43,450 nt of DNA, from positions 1 to 43,450 of the forward strand of contig JACDAJ010000246.1 in assembly GCA_013695475.1 (NCBI GenBank). The letters run 5' to 3'. This document shows, piece by piece, positions 7,675 through 14,737 of this stretch. Below the pieces are notes generated by a model that was not told the DNA's origin, ran no database searches, and saw only the letters and a program-made list of their open reading frames with translations. The first letter of the stretch is position 1. Each line of letters starts with the position of its first letter. The DNA comes from Rubrobacter sp. GTDB lineage: Bacteria > Actinomycetota > Rubrobacteria > Rubrobacterales > Rubrobacteraceae. The position numbers were made by a program, and so were the translations under genes.

Positions 7675-9416
7675 CGCTCACCACCCCCGTTGGGGCTATC
7701 CGGGTTTCCCGGGCTTTCTTCCCCCGGTTCGGCCTCGCCGCTCTGGCTGATCCGCTCGACCCTTTCCTGAACCTCCTCGTCGGCGACGGACTGGCGGATC
7801 TCCTCCAGCCGCTCCTCGTTCGCCTCGTTGTCGGCGGCAAAGTCCGGAGCCATGTCCTCCTCCGTCTCGACCTCCTCGGCGGCGGTCTTCATCTCCTCGA
7901 TCTCCTTCTCGCGCTCGCCGATGCGAGAGCGTATCTCCTCCATCCGATCCCGGATCTTCTCCATGTCCTCCGGCGTATAAAGAGGCTCGTCGCCCGAGCC
8001 GACCATCCGCCTCGCGGTCGCGAGGAAGTCTATCGGGTTCTCCCCGTTGCCCCCGATCTGGACGACTTGCGGCAAACTCTCCGAGACCCCTCCGAGCCGG
8101 TCAAGTACTTCCTGCTGGAACCGATATTCCAAAATCTCCGGCGCCGAAGCCGCGCTCACCGCCCGGATATCGAGAGCTTGCGCTTCAAGAAGCGCCGCGT
8201 TCGCCTTCGCCGTGCTCTCCGCCTCGACCATCCGCTGGCGGGCGTGCGCGTTCGCCCGGTTCGTCTCCCGCTCGCGCGCCGTGTCCATCTGCGCCTGATA
8301 AGTCGCGATCTCCGCGCTGATCGCCGAAAGCGTCTCTCGCAGCGAAGCGAGCTCCTTATTAAGCTCGCCGTCGTTTTGTTCTTTCTTGAGTTTGAGTTCG
8401 TATTCGTACGTGTATGCTTCCTTCGCGACACGCACCATCTCCGGGGAGGCGAGATCCATCCGGTACTCCTTGCTCGACGGTTCCGCATGCGTAATATTCG
8501 CGCTCATGAAGCGGACGGCGGGGAGGAATTGCTGATTCAGAGCTTGTATGAAAACTTGCGTGTTCTCGCCGACGAGATCGTATATCGCCTCGGCGCGCTG
8601 CTCGTAGATCATGGTCCGCGTTACTTCGCTTATAGCGTTTTGGAGCTTGTCCGAGAAGCCTTTCACTCCACCCAACGCGAAGATGAACTCCGCCGGGTCT
8701 TCGATCTTGAACTGCAAAAACAAGTCCACCGAGGCGTTCACCCGCCCGGATGTCGGAGCCTCGCGGATCGGGGCGTTGTACGGATACTCCCGCGTCGTGT
8801 TCACGATATAACTAACGCGCTTCCACGGGTTGAAGAGGGTGCGGCGACCGGGGCCGGCACTCTCTTCGAGTTTCCCGAACTTGGTTATGAGAGCCTGGCA
8901 TCCCTCCGGAACCATCACCAAACTCCGCTTCCACCATCCGAACCCGGCGAGGGCGAGGATGAGGATCCAGAAATGCGGCCCGAGGAAGGCGAGGCCGATG
9001 TTCAGTCCGGCGCCGAGCAGCGCGACGATGCTCACGAGGAGTCCGACCACGGCGAAGAACGCGACGATGAACGGCCACAGGGCAAAGCCGCTCTTTGGCA
9101 TCACGACCGGGGATATGACGTTCGTGAACTGCCCGCCCTCGCTCCTCTCGGGGAAGCTCCTCCCGAGTATCTCCGACGCCTCCGCCAGCGGAGCCGTGCG
9201 GGCGTCAATGCGGGTGCTCACCGCCTCGCCGAGTTCGCGGGCGGACAGGAAATCCTGCGCGTCCACCTGAAATTGCTCGAAGTTGTCTCCGGCCTCGCCG
9301 GCCGCGTCCGAGACCGCCCGCTCGGCCCGCTCTCCCACTCTTTCCATGCCTCTCACTCCTTCGGTGGCTCTCAGATTTTCCGAAACTTGGCCGCGTAATC
9401 GCTCTTGAAGATCCAT
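7671..9416 (-). CDS. SPFH/band-7 membrane protein (first of a pair)
   Basis: 581 residues. An N-terminal hydrophilic region (1-108) is followed by two membrane segments (about 111-163). The SPFH domain begins KRSLVMVPEGCQALITKFGK. A long coiled coil follows, then a second very acidic coiled C-terminus rich in Glu (about 490-581). The ATG at 9416 is taken as the start. The frame stays open to 10025, but that part lies antisense to the nucleoside hydrolase and repeats a promoter duplication as protein, so it is rejected. The upstream -10 TACAAT lies in a duplicated bidirectional element. Function is inferred only at family level: membrane scaffolding. Confidence 0.88.
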   Translation of the reverse strand: MDLQERLRGQVSENLRATEGVRGMERVGERAERAVSDAAGEAGDNFEQFQVDAQDFLSARELGEAVSTRIDARTAPLAEASEILGRSFPERSEGGQFTNVISPVVMPKSGFALWPFIVAFFAVVGLLVSIVALLGAGLNIGLAFLGPHFWILILALAGFGWWKRSLVMVPEGCQALITKFGKLEESAGPGRRTLFNPWKRVSYIVNTTREYPYNAPIREAPTSGRVNASVDLFLQFKIEDPAEFIFALGGVKGFSDKLQNAISEVTRTMIYEQRAEAIYDLVGENTQVFIQALNQQFLPAVRFMSANITHAEPSSKEYRMDLASPEMVRVAKEAYTYEYELKLKKEQNDGELNKELASLRETLSAISAEIATYQAQMDTARERETNRANAHARQRMVEAESTAKANAALLEAQALDIRAVSAASAPEILEYRFQQEVLDRLGGVSESLPQVVQIGGNGENPIDFLATARRMVGSGDEPLYTPEDMEKIRDRMEEIRSRIGEREKEIEEMKTAAEEVETEEDMAPDFAADNEANEERLEEIRQSVADEEVQERVERISQSGEAEPGEESPGNPDSPNGGGER

Positions 9417-9447
9417 GCTTCCCGTCTTCCATCCCCCTCCGCACCCG

Positions 9448-9501
9448 CATTGTACTATCCACCCACTCAAACTCCATTGTACTATCCACCCACTCAAACT
9501 C
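9448..9501. repeat. Tandem 27-bp duplication holding overlapping divergent -10 boxes
   Basis: Two perfect 27-base direct repeats (9448-9474 and 9475-9501) begin CATTGTACTATCCACC. Each holds ATTGTACTAT, which reads TACTAT towards the nucleoside hydrolase and TACAAT towards the SPFH operon. The block therefore looks like a doubled bidirectional promoter core. Confidence 0.7.
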
Positions 9502-9522
9502 GCTACGAAACGGAGGCATCGC

Positions 9523-10455
9523 ATGAACGGCAAAACCCCCATCATCCTCGACGTGGACCCCGGCCACGACGACGCGACCGCCATAATGCTCGCCTGCGGC
9601 TCCGAAAAACTCGACCTCCTCGCCGTAACCACCGTCGCCGGAAACGTCCCTTTGGAGAAAACCACGAGGAACACGCTGAAAATCCTCTCCCTCATCGGAA
9701 GACCCGACATCCCCGTTTCAGCCGGAGCGTCCGCTCCACTCGAACGCCCCCTCCACACCGCCGAGAACGTCCACGGCGAGAGCGGCCTCGACGGGCCATA
9801 CATACCGGAGGCGACCTTCGCCGCCGACGAACGGAGCGCAACGGAGCTTCTCGCGGACACCATCGAAAGCTCCCCCGAACCCGTCGTCCTCGTCCCGGTC
9901 GGGCCACTCACGAACATCGCTCTCTTCCTCCGCGAACGCCCCGACCTCAAAGAAGACATCTCGCGCATCGTCCTCATGGGCGGGAGCGTCGGCCTCGGGA
10001 ACACGACCCCGGCGGCGGAATTCAATATTTACGTCGATCCCGAAGCCGCGAGGGAAGTTTTCGCCTCGAACCTCCCCATAACCATGTGCGGCCTCGACGT
10101 GACGCACAAAGCGGGCGCGGGGCCGGAAGAGCGGAAGCGACTCCGCTCGCTCGGAGAGGTCGGGGGCATCGTCGCAGAGTTTGTGGAATTCTTCGCCTTG
10201 ACATACGAAAAAATCTACGGCTTCGACGCGCCGCCCCTCCACGATCCCGTCGCGGTCGCCTCCATCATCGAGCCGGGAATTCTACAAACGCGCCCGATGC
10301 ACGTCGCCGTCGAGTGCGGGAGCGATTTGACCCGAGGCGAAACCGTCTGCGACCTCCACGGCGTTATGAAAAAGAAGCCCAACGCCGAGGTCGGCGTCGG
10401 GCTGGATCGGGAACGCTTCTTCGAGCTTTTGTACGACTCTTTGGAACGCCTTTAA
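9523..10455 (+). CDS. Inosine-uridine preferring nucleoside hydrolase family protein
   Basis: 310 residues. This family hydrolyses the N-glycosidic bond of ribonucleosides to free base and ribose in purine or pyrimidine salvage. The calcium and ribose-binding signature DVDPGHDD is at residues 10-17. The second conserved block (VLVPVGPLTNIALFLRE, then IVLMGGSVG) and the catalytic-loop region with HDPVAVA near residue 240 are present. The ATG is set by ACGGAGG six bases upstream. Base specificity cannot be told. It is divergent from the SPFH operon across the duplicated promoter, and its stop codon shares TTAA with the stop of the convergent sodC-like gene. Confidence 0.9.
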   Translation: MNGKTPIILDVDPGHDDATAIMLACGSEKLDLLAVTTVAGNVPLEKTTRNTLKILSLIGRPDIPVSAGASAPLERPLHTAENVHGESGLDGPYIPEATFAADERSATELLADTIESSPEPVVLVPVGPLTNIALFLRERPDLKEDISRIVLMGGSVGLGNTTPAAEFNIYVDPEAAREVFASNLPITMCGLDVTHKAGAGPEERKRLRSLGEVGGIVAEFVEFFALTYEKIYGFDAPPLHDPVAVASIIEPGILQTRPMHVAVECGSDLTRGETVCDLHGVMKKKPNAEVGVGLDRERFFELLYDSLERL

Positions 10456-11126
10456 GCGGCGCTCCGACGAACAAGGAAGACTATGAGGATCGATCCGATG
10501 GCGAGGAAGGCGAGGCCCGCGGCGGCGAGCAAACCGGGGCCGCCCGTGTCGGGAACCTCGGTCGCCGCGGCAACGTCCGCTTCGATCACTCCAGCCGCCA
10601 CCCGGTCGCCGGACATGCCGGGTCCCGTCTCCGGGTCGTCATCGGTCACGTTGTCGTCGGGCATATCGTGGATGACGAGCGCGGTTCCGTCGCCGCCGAG
10701 GATGGAGTTCTCCCCCTCGCCGAGCATGATGCGGTCGTTCACCGTCTGATAATTCGCCGTCCCATCCTCGGAGACGGTTATGTTCTCGAGGTCTCCAGCG
10801 TGAGGGCCTTCGGGGTTGTCGAAGCCATGCTCCGCGTCCGTCGGGTTGAAATGATCCCCCGCCGCCTCGAAGTCCGGCTCTATCTCACCCGTCTCATGGA
10901 TGTGGATGCCGTGTTCGCCCGGCTCGACTCCACTTTCAACGACAACGTCTATGACGACGCCCTCCGGCCCTTCGGTGAAGGTCGCCGTCCCGACCGGGTT
11001 TCCGTCCGTATCCTCGAGTTCCGCCGTCGCCGCGCTTTGCTGCGCCGCCGCGGATCCCGCCACAGCCGCCACCGCAAAGAGCGTGGCCGCCACAAACATC
11101 GTGAACATCGTCGTCCGCTTAAACAT
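10452..11126 (-). CDS. Surface-anchored Cu/Zn superoxide dismutase, disulfide cysteines absent
   Basis: 224 residues. Order: a signal peptide (1-28, AAA-QQ), a SodC domain and a C-terminal anchor. Copper ligands are H75, H77, H92 and H163; zinc ligands are H92, H100, H109 and D112; the active-site Arg is R175. All metal ligands are present. Both cysteines of the canonical intrasubunit disulfide are missing: the segment after HIHETG is EIEPDF, and the C-terminal motif is RVAAGVI instead of a Cys-containing RxACGVI. The tail VPDTGG (191-196), a hydrophobic stretch and VRRSAA resembles an LPxTG sorting signal. The ATG follows a strong AGGAGGAAGG. The likely role is superoxide removal outside the membrane. 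Confidence 0.85.
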   Translation of the reverse strand: MFKRTTMFTMFVAATLFAVAAVAGSAAAQQSAATAELEDTDGNPVGTATFTEGPEGVVIDVVVESGVEPGEHGIHIHETGEIEPDFEAAGDHFNPTDAEHGFDNPEGPHAGDLENITVSEDGTANYQTVNDRIMLGEGENSILGGDGTALVIHDMPDDNVTDDDPETGPGMSGDRVAAGVIEADVAAATEVPDTGGPGLLAAAGLAFLAIGSILIVFLVRRSAA

Positions 11127-11332
11127 CCTTCCTCCTTCGTGTCTCGCCTTCATGTCGACCACGGAGGGGCCGCATACCCCCTCCCGACTCCTCCATCCCA
11201 CTACCACCGGGGTAAAGAACCATGACTATCTCCATGCTCGGACTCTCCTTAACACGGAACGTCCCTTGCCGAATACTCGTTTCCCGATATCCGGCCCGGC
11301 TACTCGGGGCGCGGTGCATCTTTCAGGCCAAT

Positions 11333-12102
11333 TTACGCGGCCTCCCCCGGAGCGTAACACACCACGACCCACACCCGATGCGAGACGGAAAGCGGGTCTT
11401 CGGGAAAACGGGAGGCGAGGATATTTCTGAGCTTCTCGTCGAAGCTCCGAACCTCTTCTTCCGAAAGGCTCGCCGCCACCCCGGCGCTCGCCCGGATGCG
11501 CCCCCGCCATCCTTCATGCGAATATGGCACATCCACATCGAAAGAGAAGATCTCGATCTCCTCGAGCCCGGCCACCGCGACATCCGAGAGCCACGCCGGA
11601 TAAATCCCGGCCCCACCGCCCATCCCCCACTCCGGATTATGATCCTCGACGAGCTTTTCGGTCGCCTCGACGACGTTGCCGGGGAGAGGAAGCCAGTCGA
11701 CGTGCGCGACGACGAGCCTCCCGCCCGGCTTCAAAACGCGCCGAACCTCCCGAGCCGCCGCGCTCCGGTCGAACCAATGCCAGCATTGCCCGGCGGAAAC
11801 GGCATCGAAGGAGCCGTCCGAAAATCGGTTCCCTCCGCCTTTCCGACGACATACTCCACCGAAACCCCGGCCTCCCGGTCGAGACGCTTCGCTTCCATCA
11901 TAAGCTCCTCGGACGGGTCGAGTCCGATCGCGCCGCAGCCGCGGAGGGCGAAGCCGCGGGCGAGGGTTCCGGTTCCCGTTCCGAGGTCGAGTATCTTTTG
12001 CCCCGGAAGTCCGATGCCGTGTTCGGCGATTCTTTCGAAGAACTCGGGCGGGAATCCGGCGCGGTGCCTTCCGTAGTCGCGCGCCGTCTTTCCGAAATCC
12101 AT
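11333..12102 (-). pseudogene. Class I SAM methyltransferase with a one-base frameshift
   Basis: The N-terminal frame begins MDFGKTARDYGRHRAGFPPE and contains the SAM-binding motif ILDLGTGTGTLARG and the second acidic strand (GLDPS). At about 11819-11824 the sequence GATTTTCGGACGG has lost one C relative to the expected reading (DFPDGSFDAVSAGQCWHWFD). The rest lies in another frame (KPGGRLVVAHVDW to APGEAA). Restoring one base gives a continuous ~257-residue methyltransferase. It follows pssA by 13 bases, with GGAGAGGAC before the ATG, so it is the last gene of the phospholipid operon. The substrate is unknown. It may be a true pseudogene or a sequencing error. Confidence 0.8.
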
Positions 12103-12115
12103 GCGTCCTCTCCGG

Positions 12116-12670
12116 CTATTCCTCGTGGGAGGATTGCTCGCGGCGCTTCGGGGAGAAGAAGGTGGAGAGGGTCGGAAAGGGAATGTCGCTGACCATGAGG
12201 ACACCGAGGGAGGCGACGGCGGCGAGCGCGACGGCGGCGGACGGTTCGACCATCGCGAGTCCCGCGAGCGCGACCCCGGCGGGCGGTATCGGGAGGCCGA
12301 GGAAGCGGCTCCCGTTTTTGACGAGGGGGAAGCGGGCGAGCCGCGCCGCGCCGCACACGACGAAAGCCGCGCACGCCGCGACCCCGAGCGAGCCGAGCGA
12401 CCCCAAAGAAGCGAAGAAGAGCGCGAGGGCGGGCGCCGCCCCGAAGGAGACGATGTCGGCGAGGGAGTCGAGGTTCGCCCCGAACTCGCTCTCGGCATCG
12501 GCGTTGCGGGCCACCGCGCCGTCGAGCGCGTCGAAGACGGCGGCGACACCCACGAGGAGCGCCGCCCGCAAAAAGTCCGACTGCGCCGCGAACACGAGCG
12601 CGGAGAACCCCGCCGCGAGGTTCCCGAACGTCGCGAGCGTGGAGAGCGTGAAGATGTTTCGCAAGGTCAT
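12116..12670 (-). CDS. pssA: CDP-diacylglycerol-serine O-phosphatidyltransferase
   Basis: 184 residues. It makes phosphatidylserine from CDP-diacylglycerol and serine in the membrane. The CDP-alcohol phosphotransferase signature DG-x2-AR-x8-G-x3-D-x3-D is visible from DALDGAVAR through GANLDSLAD, with about five or six further hydrophobic segments. The start MTLRNIFTLSTLATFGNLAA is typical of PssA and overlaps the psd stop by four bases (ATGA). Together with psd it forms the two-step route to phosphatidylethanolamine. Confidence 0.93.
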   Translation of the reverse strand: MTLRNIFTLSTLATFGNLAAGFSALVFAAQSDFLRAALLVGVAAVFDALDGAVARNADAESEFGANLDSLADIVSFGAAPALALFFASLGSLGSLGVAACAAFVVCGAARLARFPLVKNGSRFLGLPIPPAGVALAGLAMVEPSAAVALAAVASLGVLMVSDIPFPTLSTFFSPKRREQSSHEE

Positions 12671-13299
12671 CCCCGCCTTCTTCGGGCCACGGGCGTGAAC
12701 CCCGCCTTCGCTTTGTCTTTCGGCTCCACGAGGGGTTCGTATTCGTCGGCGGGGAGGAGGATGTCGGTGCGCGACCCGAAGTGGATCACCCCGATGCGCT
12801 CTCCCGCCTCCACTTCGTCCCCGACCTCGATCCACGGCGTTATGCGGCGGGCGATCATGCCCGCTTTCTGGACGAGGACGAACCTCCCGCCCTCGCCGTC
12901 GAAGAGCGTCTTATGACGATAATTCCCGCCCGAATCCTCGAAGAGCGCGGGCGCGTACCCGCCGCGTATCTCCTCGAACTTCACGGCCTTCCCCTTCATC
13001 GGACTCCGATTCACATGCACGTTGTGGAGCGAGAGGAAGACGCTTATGCGGAGGGCTTTCCCGCCGAGCCACGCCTCCTCGACCTCTTCGACATCCGTGA
13101 CGAGGCCGTCGGCGGCAGAATATACGGTTCCCGGCTCCGGCTCCGAACTCCGCTCCGGATCGCGGAAGAAATACAAAATCGCCCCCGCGAGCGCGACGAA
13201 GGCGAATCCGACCCTCTTTCCGAGCGCGAGAAGGACGAGGCCGGGGACGAGGGCCGGGAAGAAATACCTTTTCGCGACGTCCCATGTTCGGCGAGTCAT
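12667..13299 (-). CDS. psd: Phosphatidylserine decarboxylase, PSD-A type
   Basis: 210 residues. It decarboxylates phosphatidylserine to phosphatidylethanolamine using a pyruvoyl cofactor made by self-cleavage. Two N-terminal hydrophobic segments lead to YFFRDPER, the usual PSD landmark. The conserved FLSLHNVHVNRSP block follows. The C-terminal cleavage site is GVIHFGSRTDI, with GS at the position where the Ser becomes pyruvoyl. The short size is normal for the PSD-A class. The ATG at 13299 has GGGGAG upstream and overlaps the pmtA-like stop (ATGA). Operon: pmtA-like, psd, pssA, methyltransferase remnant. Confidence 0.93.
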   Translation of the reverse strand: MTRRTWDVAKRYFFPALVPGLVLLALGKRVGFAFVALAGAILYFFRDPERSSEPEPGTVYSAADGLVTDVEEVEEAWLGGKALRISVFLSLHNVHVNRSPMKGKAVKFEEIRGGYAPALFEDSGGNYRHKTLFDGEGGRFVLVQKAGMIARRITPWIEVGDEVEAGERIGVIHFGSRTDILLPADEYEPLVEPKDKAKAGFTPVARRRRG

Positions 13300-13895
13300 G
13301 CTCTCCCCTTCACCGGGTCTTCGCACGCGAAGAGGAGGGCGGGCGGGATGTTTATTGGCGAGAGTCTTTGTTTCACGGTGGCGAAGCGTCGGAGGAGTCC
13401 GGCGGAGATGGCGGGCGAATATTGCAAAACGAGCATCGAGCCGGAGGGGGCGAGTATGCGCGGGGCGAGGTCGAGTATATCTTCGCGCACGCTTTCCGGG
13501 AGCGTGGTGAAAGGCAAACTGCTCACGATGATGTCGGCCTTCGAACCTTCGAGATACTCTTCCGCGTTCTCGGCGGAGTCGGTTATGACTTCGAGCTTCG
13601 GATCACCGAGCCTCCGGGAAACCTCCCTCGCCATCCCGCCGTCCACCTCGAAGGCGAGGAGCTTCGCGTCCGGGTGGAGGCGCTTCAAAATCCCCTCGGT
13701 GTACACGCCCGCCCCGACCCCGAACTCGAGGACGGTTCGCGCGCGAGAGAAATCGCCGAGGTCGAGGAGGTCGTTCACGGCGCGGCGCGAGGTCGGCCAT
13801 ACGGCCCCGACTTGGCGGGGGTTCGAGATCATCGATCGCGCGAAGAGCATCCGTCGTTTTATATCAAGCAAGTTTTGTCCGTCGCCATTCGACAT
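13296..13895 (-). CDS. PmtA-like phospholipid N-methyltransferase
   Basis: 199 residues. The N-terminus has FARSMISNPRQVGAVWPTSR, the GAV-PTS signature of the PmtA / rRNA-dimethylase-like methyltransferases. SAM-binding motif I follows (VLEFGVGAGVYTEGIL), then the acidic strand FEVDG and a SSLPFTTLP motif IV. It probably methylates phosphatidylethanolamine to mono-, di- or trimethylated forms; the coupled psd and pssA genes support this. rRNA dimethylation is the main alternative and fits the context less well. The ATG at 13895 is used; no Shine-Dalgarno is seen. The -10 TATTGT (13915-13920) would give a leader of roughly a dozen bases. Confidence 0.82.
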   Translation of the reverse strand: MSNGDGQNLLDIKRRMLFARSMISNPRQVGAVWPTSRRAVNDLLDLGDFSRARTVLEFGVGAGVYTEGILKRLHPDAKLLAFEVDGGMAREVSRRLGDPKLEVITDSAENAEEYLEGSKADIIVSSLPFTTLPESVREDILDLAPRILAPSGSMLVLQYSPAISAGLLRRFATVKQRLSPINIPPALLFACEDPVKGRA

Positions 13896-13913
13896 TGTGA
13901 AAGGACGCAAGTT

Positions 13914-13920
13914 TACAATA
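13914..13920. promoter_or_regulatory. Overlapping divergent -10 boxes
   Basis: TACAATA reads as TACAAT on the plus strand (towards the kinase gene at 13938) and TATTGT on the minus strand (towards the pmtA-like gene at 13895). Each start codon is about 18-19 bases from its box, giving short, nearly equal leaders of roughly 12 bases. Confidence 0.5.
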
Positions 13921-13937
13921 GCCGCCGGGACATTGAT

Positions 13938-14546
13938 GTGAAGCCTGAAACCCACAAAGAACTCGCCTCGCGCATCCTCGCCGCTTCGCCGAGAGCCGGG
14001 GCCACTCGCGTCGTCGCCGTGGACGGCCCGTCCGGCTCCGGGAAGACGACCTTCGCCGGAAGGCTCTCCGCCGCCCTCGAATGCCCCGTCCTCCACATGG
14101 ACGACATGTATCCGGGATGGGACGGCCTCGCCGAAGCCGTCCCGCTCCTCGTAGCGTGGATCCTCGAACCCCTCGCGAAGGGACTCCCGGCGAAATACCG
14201 CCGCTTCGACTAGCACGCGATGGAGTACGCCGAGTGGAACGAGATCCCGGCCTCGGAAGTCCTCATAGTCGAGGGCGTCGGATGCGGGGCCGAGACCGCG
14301 TCACCATACCTCACCTTCCTCGTGTGGGTCGAGGCTCCGAAGGAGCTTCGCATGAGGCGCGGCATCGAGCGCGACGGCGAGGCGTTCCGCCCGCATTGGG
14401 AGAGATGGGCGAGGCAGGAAGAAGCGATATTCGGGGCGAACCGCACGAGGGAGAGGGCCGGCCTCGTCGTGGAAGGCGCACCCGACGTTCCACACGCCCC
14501 GGAGCGGGAGTTCGTGGGTCGCTTCGCTCCGGTTCTTGGTTTTTAG
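13938..14546 (+). pseudogene. Uridine-kinase-like P-loop kinase with premature stop
   Basis: The frame starts at GTG 13938 and has Walker A GPSGSGKTTFAG and a nucleoside-kinase segment HMDDMYPGWDGL. It meets TAG at 14211-14213, directly after YRRFD. The same frame continues HAMEYAEWNEIP, SEVLIVEGVG and FLVWVEAPKELRMRRGIERD. Relatives read YxxYDW here, so TAG replaces a Trp codon (TGG to TAG). The restored product is 202 residues. It is likely a small nucleoside or nucleotide kinase. The final codons run into a tandem 14-base repeat. Without readthrough only the N-terminal 91 residues are made, which lack the lid, so it should be inactive. Confidence 0.8.
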
Positions 14547-14559
14547 TTCTTGGTTTTTG
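14532..14559 (+). repeat. Tandem 14-bp repeat, GTTCTTGGTTTTT unit
   Basis: Two copies of GTTCTTGGTTTTT(A/T) adjoin, 14532-14545 and 14546-14559. They sit at the 3' end of the kinase remnant and supply its final stop codon. The T-richness stands out from the surrounding high-GC sequence. Confidence 0.6.
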
Positions 14560-14573
14560 ATTTTCCGCGAAGC

Positions 14574-14619
14574 ATCCGACGAAATCCGGTCTTTTTCGGA
14601 AAGGCGGCGAGCGTCGGAT
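14574..14619. repeat. Inverted repeat downstream of the kinase remnant
   Basis: Arms ATCCGACG (14574-14581) and CGTCGGAT (14612-14619) are perfect complements around a loop holding CCGGTC, five T residues and CGG. It may fold as a transcript hairpin. No T-tract follows, so it is not a standard terminator. Confidence 0.4.
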
Positions 14620-14725
14620 CGAAGGCAGCCCCCGTGGGCCATACGAGGCCCGTTCCCCCGACAACCGAAAACGAAGAACGACACAAGCCGTGATCCGCTT
14701 CGCCATACTTCCGTCCCACCGACAA

Positions 14726-14737
14726 TACAATCGTGGC
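14726..14737 (+). promoter_or_regulatory. Leaderless -10 box for the FAD oxidoreductase
   Basis: TACAAT (14726-14731) is followed by CGTGGC and then GTG. Spacing is six bases and no Shine-Dalgarno is present. Confidence 0.55.

Noticed and set aside
9448-9501. CRISPR-like or transposon-end interpretation of the 27-bp repeats
   Set aside because: Only two directly adjoining copies exist, without spacers or an associated gene.
9417-10025. N-terminal extension of the first SPFH gene to 784 residues
   Set aside because: The added part is antisense to the nucleoside hydrolase and translates the duplicated promoter; the ATG at 9416 is better placed.
14547-14737. tRNA or small RNA gene between the kinase and FAD genes
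   Set aside because: The inverted repeat at 14574-14619 does not fit a cloverleaf and lacks a terminator.
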